A stretch of DNA of 64,000 nt from positions 788,797 to 852,796 of the forward strand of contig NZ_LMLU01000001.1 of NCBI RefSeq assembly GCF_001422665.1. The letters are read 5' to 3'. Below the pieces are notes generated by a model. It saw nothing but the letters and a program-made list of their open reading frames with translations. It did not search any database and was not told the DNA's origin. Shown piece after piece: positions 63,413 through 64,000 of the stretch. How positions within the stretch are numbered: position 1 is the first letter of the stretch; each line of letters starts with the position of its first letter. A program made the translations under genes and the position numbers. Source of the stretch: Arthrobacter sp. Leaf234 (GTDB lineage: Bacteria; Actinomycetota; Actinomycetes; Actinomycetales; Micrococcaceae).

Positions 63413-64000
63413 ATGACCACAGTCCACGCCTACGCAGCGCCGTCCGCCACGGATCCGCTCGTCCCCACCACCATCGAACGCCGCGAGGTCGGCGCACGCG
63501 ACGTCCTCATCAAGATCGCCTACGCCGGGATCTGCCACTCGGACATCCATACCGTGCGGGGGGAGTGGGGGCCGCAGCAGTACCCGTTGACCGTCGGCCA
63601 CGAGATCGTCGGTGTGGTCGAGGAGGTCGGCTCCGAGGTCACGCGCCACCAGGTCGGCGACCGCGTCGGTGTCGGCTGCATGGTGAACTCCTGCGGCGAG
63701 TGCGCCAATTGCGCCGAGGGTGAGGAGCAGTACTGCCTCAAGGGAAACGTCGGCACCTACGGCGCGAAGGACCGCGACGGCACCATCACGCAGGGCGGCT
63801 ACTCCACGCACGTCGTGGTCGTCGAGAACTTCGTCCTCTCGGTCCCCGAGAGCATCCCCTACGAGGCTGCGGCTCCGCTCCTGTGCGCCGGCATCACCAC
63901 CTACTCGCCGCTGAACCACTGGAACGCCGGTCCCGGCAAGAAGGTTGCCGTCGTCGGACTCGGTGGCCTCGGCCACATGGCCGTGAAGATCGCCCACGCC
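63413..64000 (+). CDS. Zinc alcohol dehydrogenase (YahK/CAD-like), 3' end outside window
   Basis: 196 residues visible; the frame is open at the window end. Catalytic zinc ligands in [11 protein letters not shown] and [13 protein letters not shown], structural zinc Cys in [17 protein letters not shown], and the Rossmann loop [12 protein letters not shown]. The [10 protein letters not shown] and [16 protein letters not shown] segments mark the cinnamyl-alcohol-dehydrogenase/YahK group, NADPH-dependent aldehyde reductases. Start has AGGAGG 6 bases upstream. Confidence 0.9.
   Translation, partial: MTTVHAYAAPSATDPLVPTTIERREVGARDVLIKIAYAGICHSDIHTVRGEWGPQQYPLTVGHEIVGVVEEVGSEVTRHQVGDRVGVGCMVNSCGECANCAEGEEQYCLKGNVGTYGAKDRDGTITQGGYSTHVVVVENFVLSVPESIPYEAAAPLLCAGITTYSPLNHWNAGPGKKVAVVGLGGLGHMAVKIAHA

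Overview
The window is high-GC DNA read from both strands with dense, short-spaced genes, frequent 4-base ATGA/GTGA overlaps, GTG starts, and actinobacterial regulatory signals (IdeR/DtxR-type iron box, Zur box, guanidine-III and c-di-GMP-I riboswitches). Together with the protein families this suggests a chromosomal segment of an actinobacterium, most likely an Arthrobacter-like member of the Micrococcaceae (inference from general likeness only). No rRNA, tRNA, insertion sequence, phage gene or CRISPR array was seen. Both window edges cut genes.

Layout. 1-4087: end of a thioredoxin-reductase-like flavoprotein, YtxH-type small protein, Bcr/CflA exporter, small hypothetical, Nei/Fpg DNA glycosylase. 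4129-24926: an accessory carbohydrate region that looks built for beta-mannan. It holds a secreted GH26 hydrolase behind a c-di-GMP-I riboswitch, a peroxiredoxin-like protein, a ROK repressor with an SGNH esterase, an oligosaccharide/peptide-type ABC importer (lipoprotein, two permeases, two ATPases) in one operon with a GH2 beta-mannosidase and a ROK sugar kinase, and then a LacI regulator divergent from a sugar isomerase/dehydrogenase/aldo-keto reductase set. 25074-29975: small and hypothetical genes, a MarR regulator with a clear operator, and the first of two divergent gene pairs that share an unrecognised ~55-residue module. 30101-34321: a complete aztABCD-type zinc uptake operon behind a Zur box. 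34444-41992: SPL-family radical SAM protein, a second GH26 (lipoprotein), DUF2071 protein, SDR, aldo-keto reductase, alcohol dehydrogenase, TerC. 41995-43646: the second divergent pair with the same module. 43684-46195: guanidinium exporter under a guanidine-III riboswitch, ABC-F ATPase, a small protein. 46386-54500: M20 amidohydrolase with AbgT transporter, ATP-grasp ligase, secreted phosphodiesterase, MDR oxidoreductase, YchJ, M14 carboxypeptidase. 54721-64000: ChaB-like protein, iron-siderophore binding lipoprotein behind an IdeR box, PRC-barrel protein, several small proteins, BASS transporter, a GNAT-like protein, a pyridine nucleotide-disulfide oxidoreductase, a duplicated STAS-like protein, an XRE regulator and the start of a zinc alcohol dehydrogenase.

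How the genes work together. The GH26 enzyme would cut mannan outside the cell, the ABC importer would take up oligomers, the beta-mannosidase would release mannose and the ROK kinase would phosphorylate it; a similar inverted-repeat motif lies at the repressor/esterase promoter and at the importer promoter. The most unusual item is the repeated divergent pair (27287-28923 and 41995-43646): in each, a minus-strand stand-alone module gene faces a plus-strand gene that carries the module in front of a GAF sensor domain. I do not recognise the module, and its function is open.
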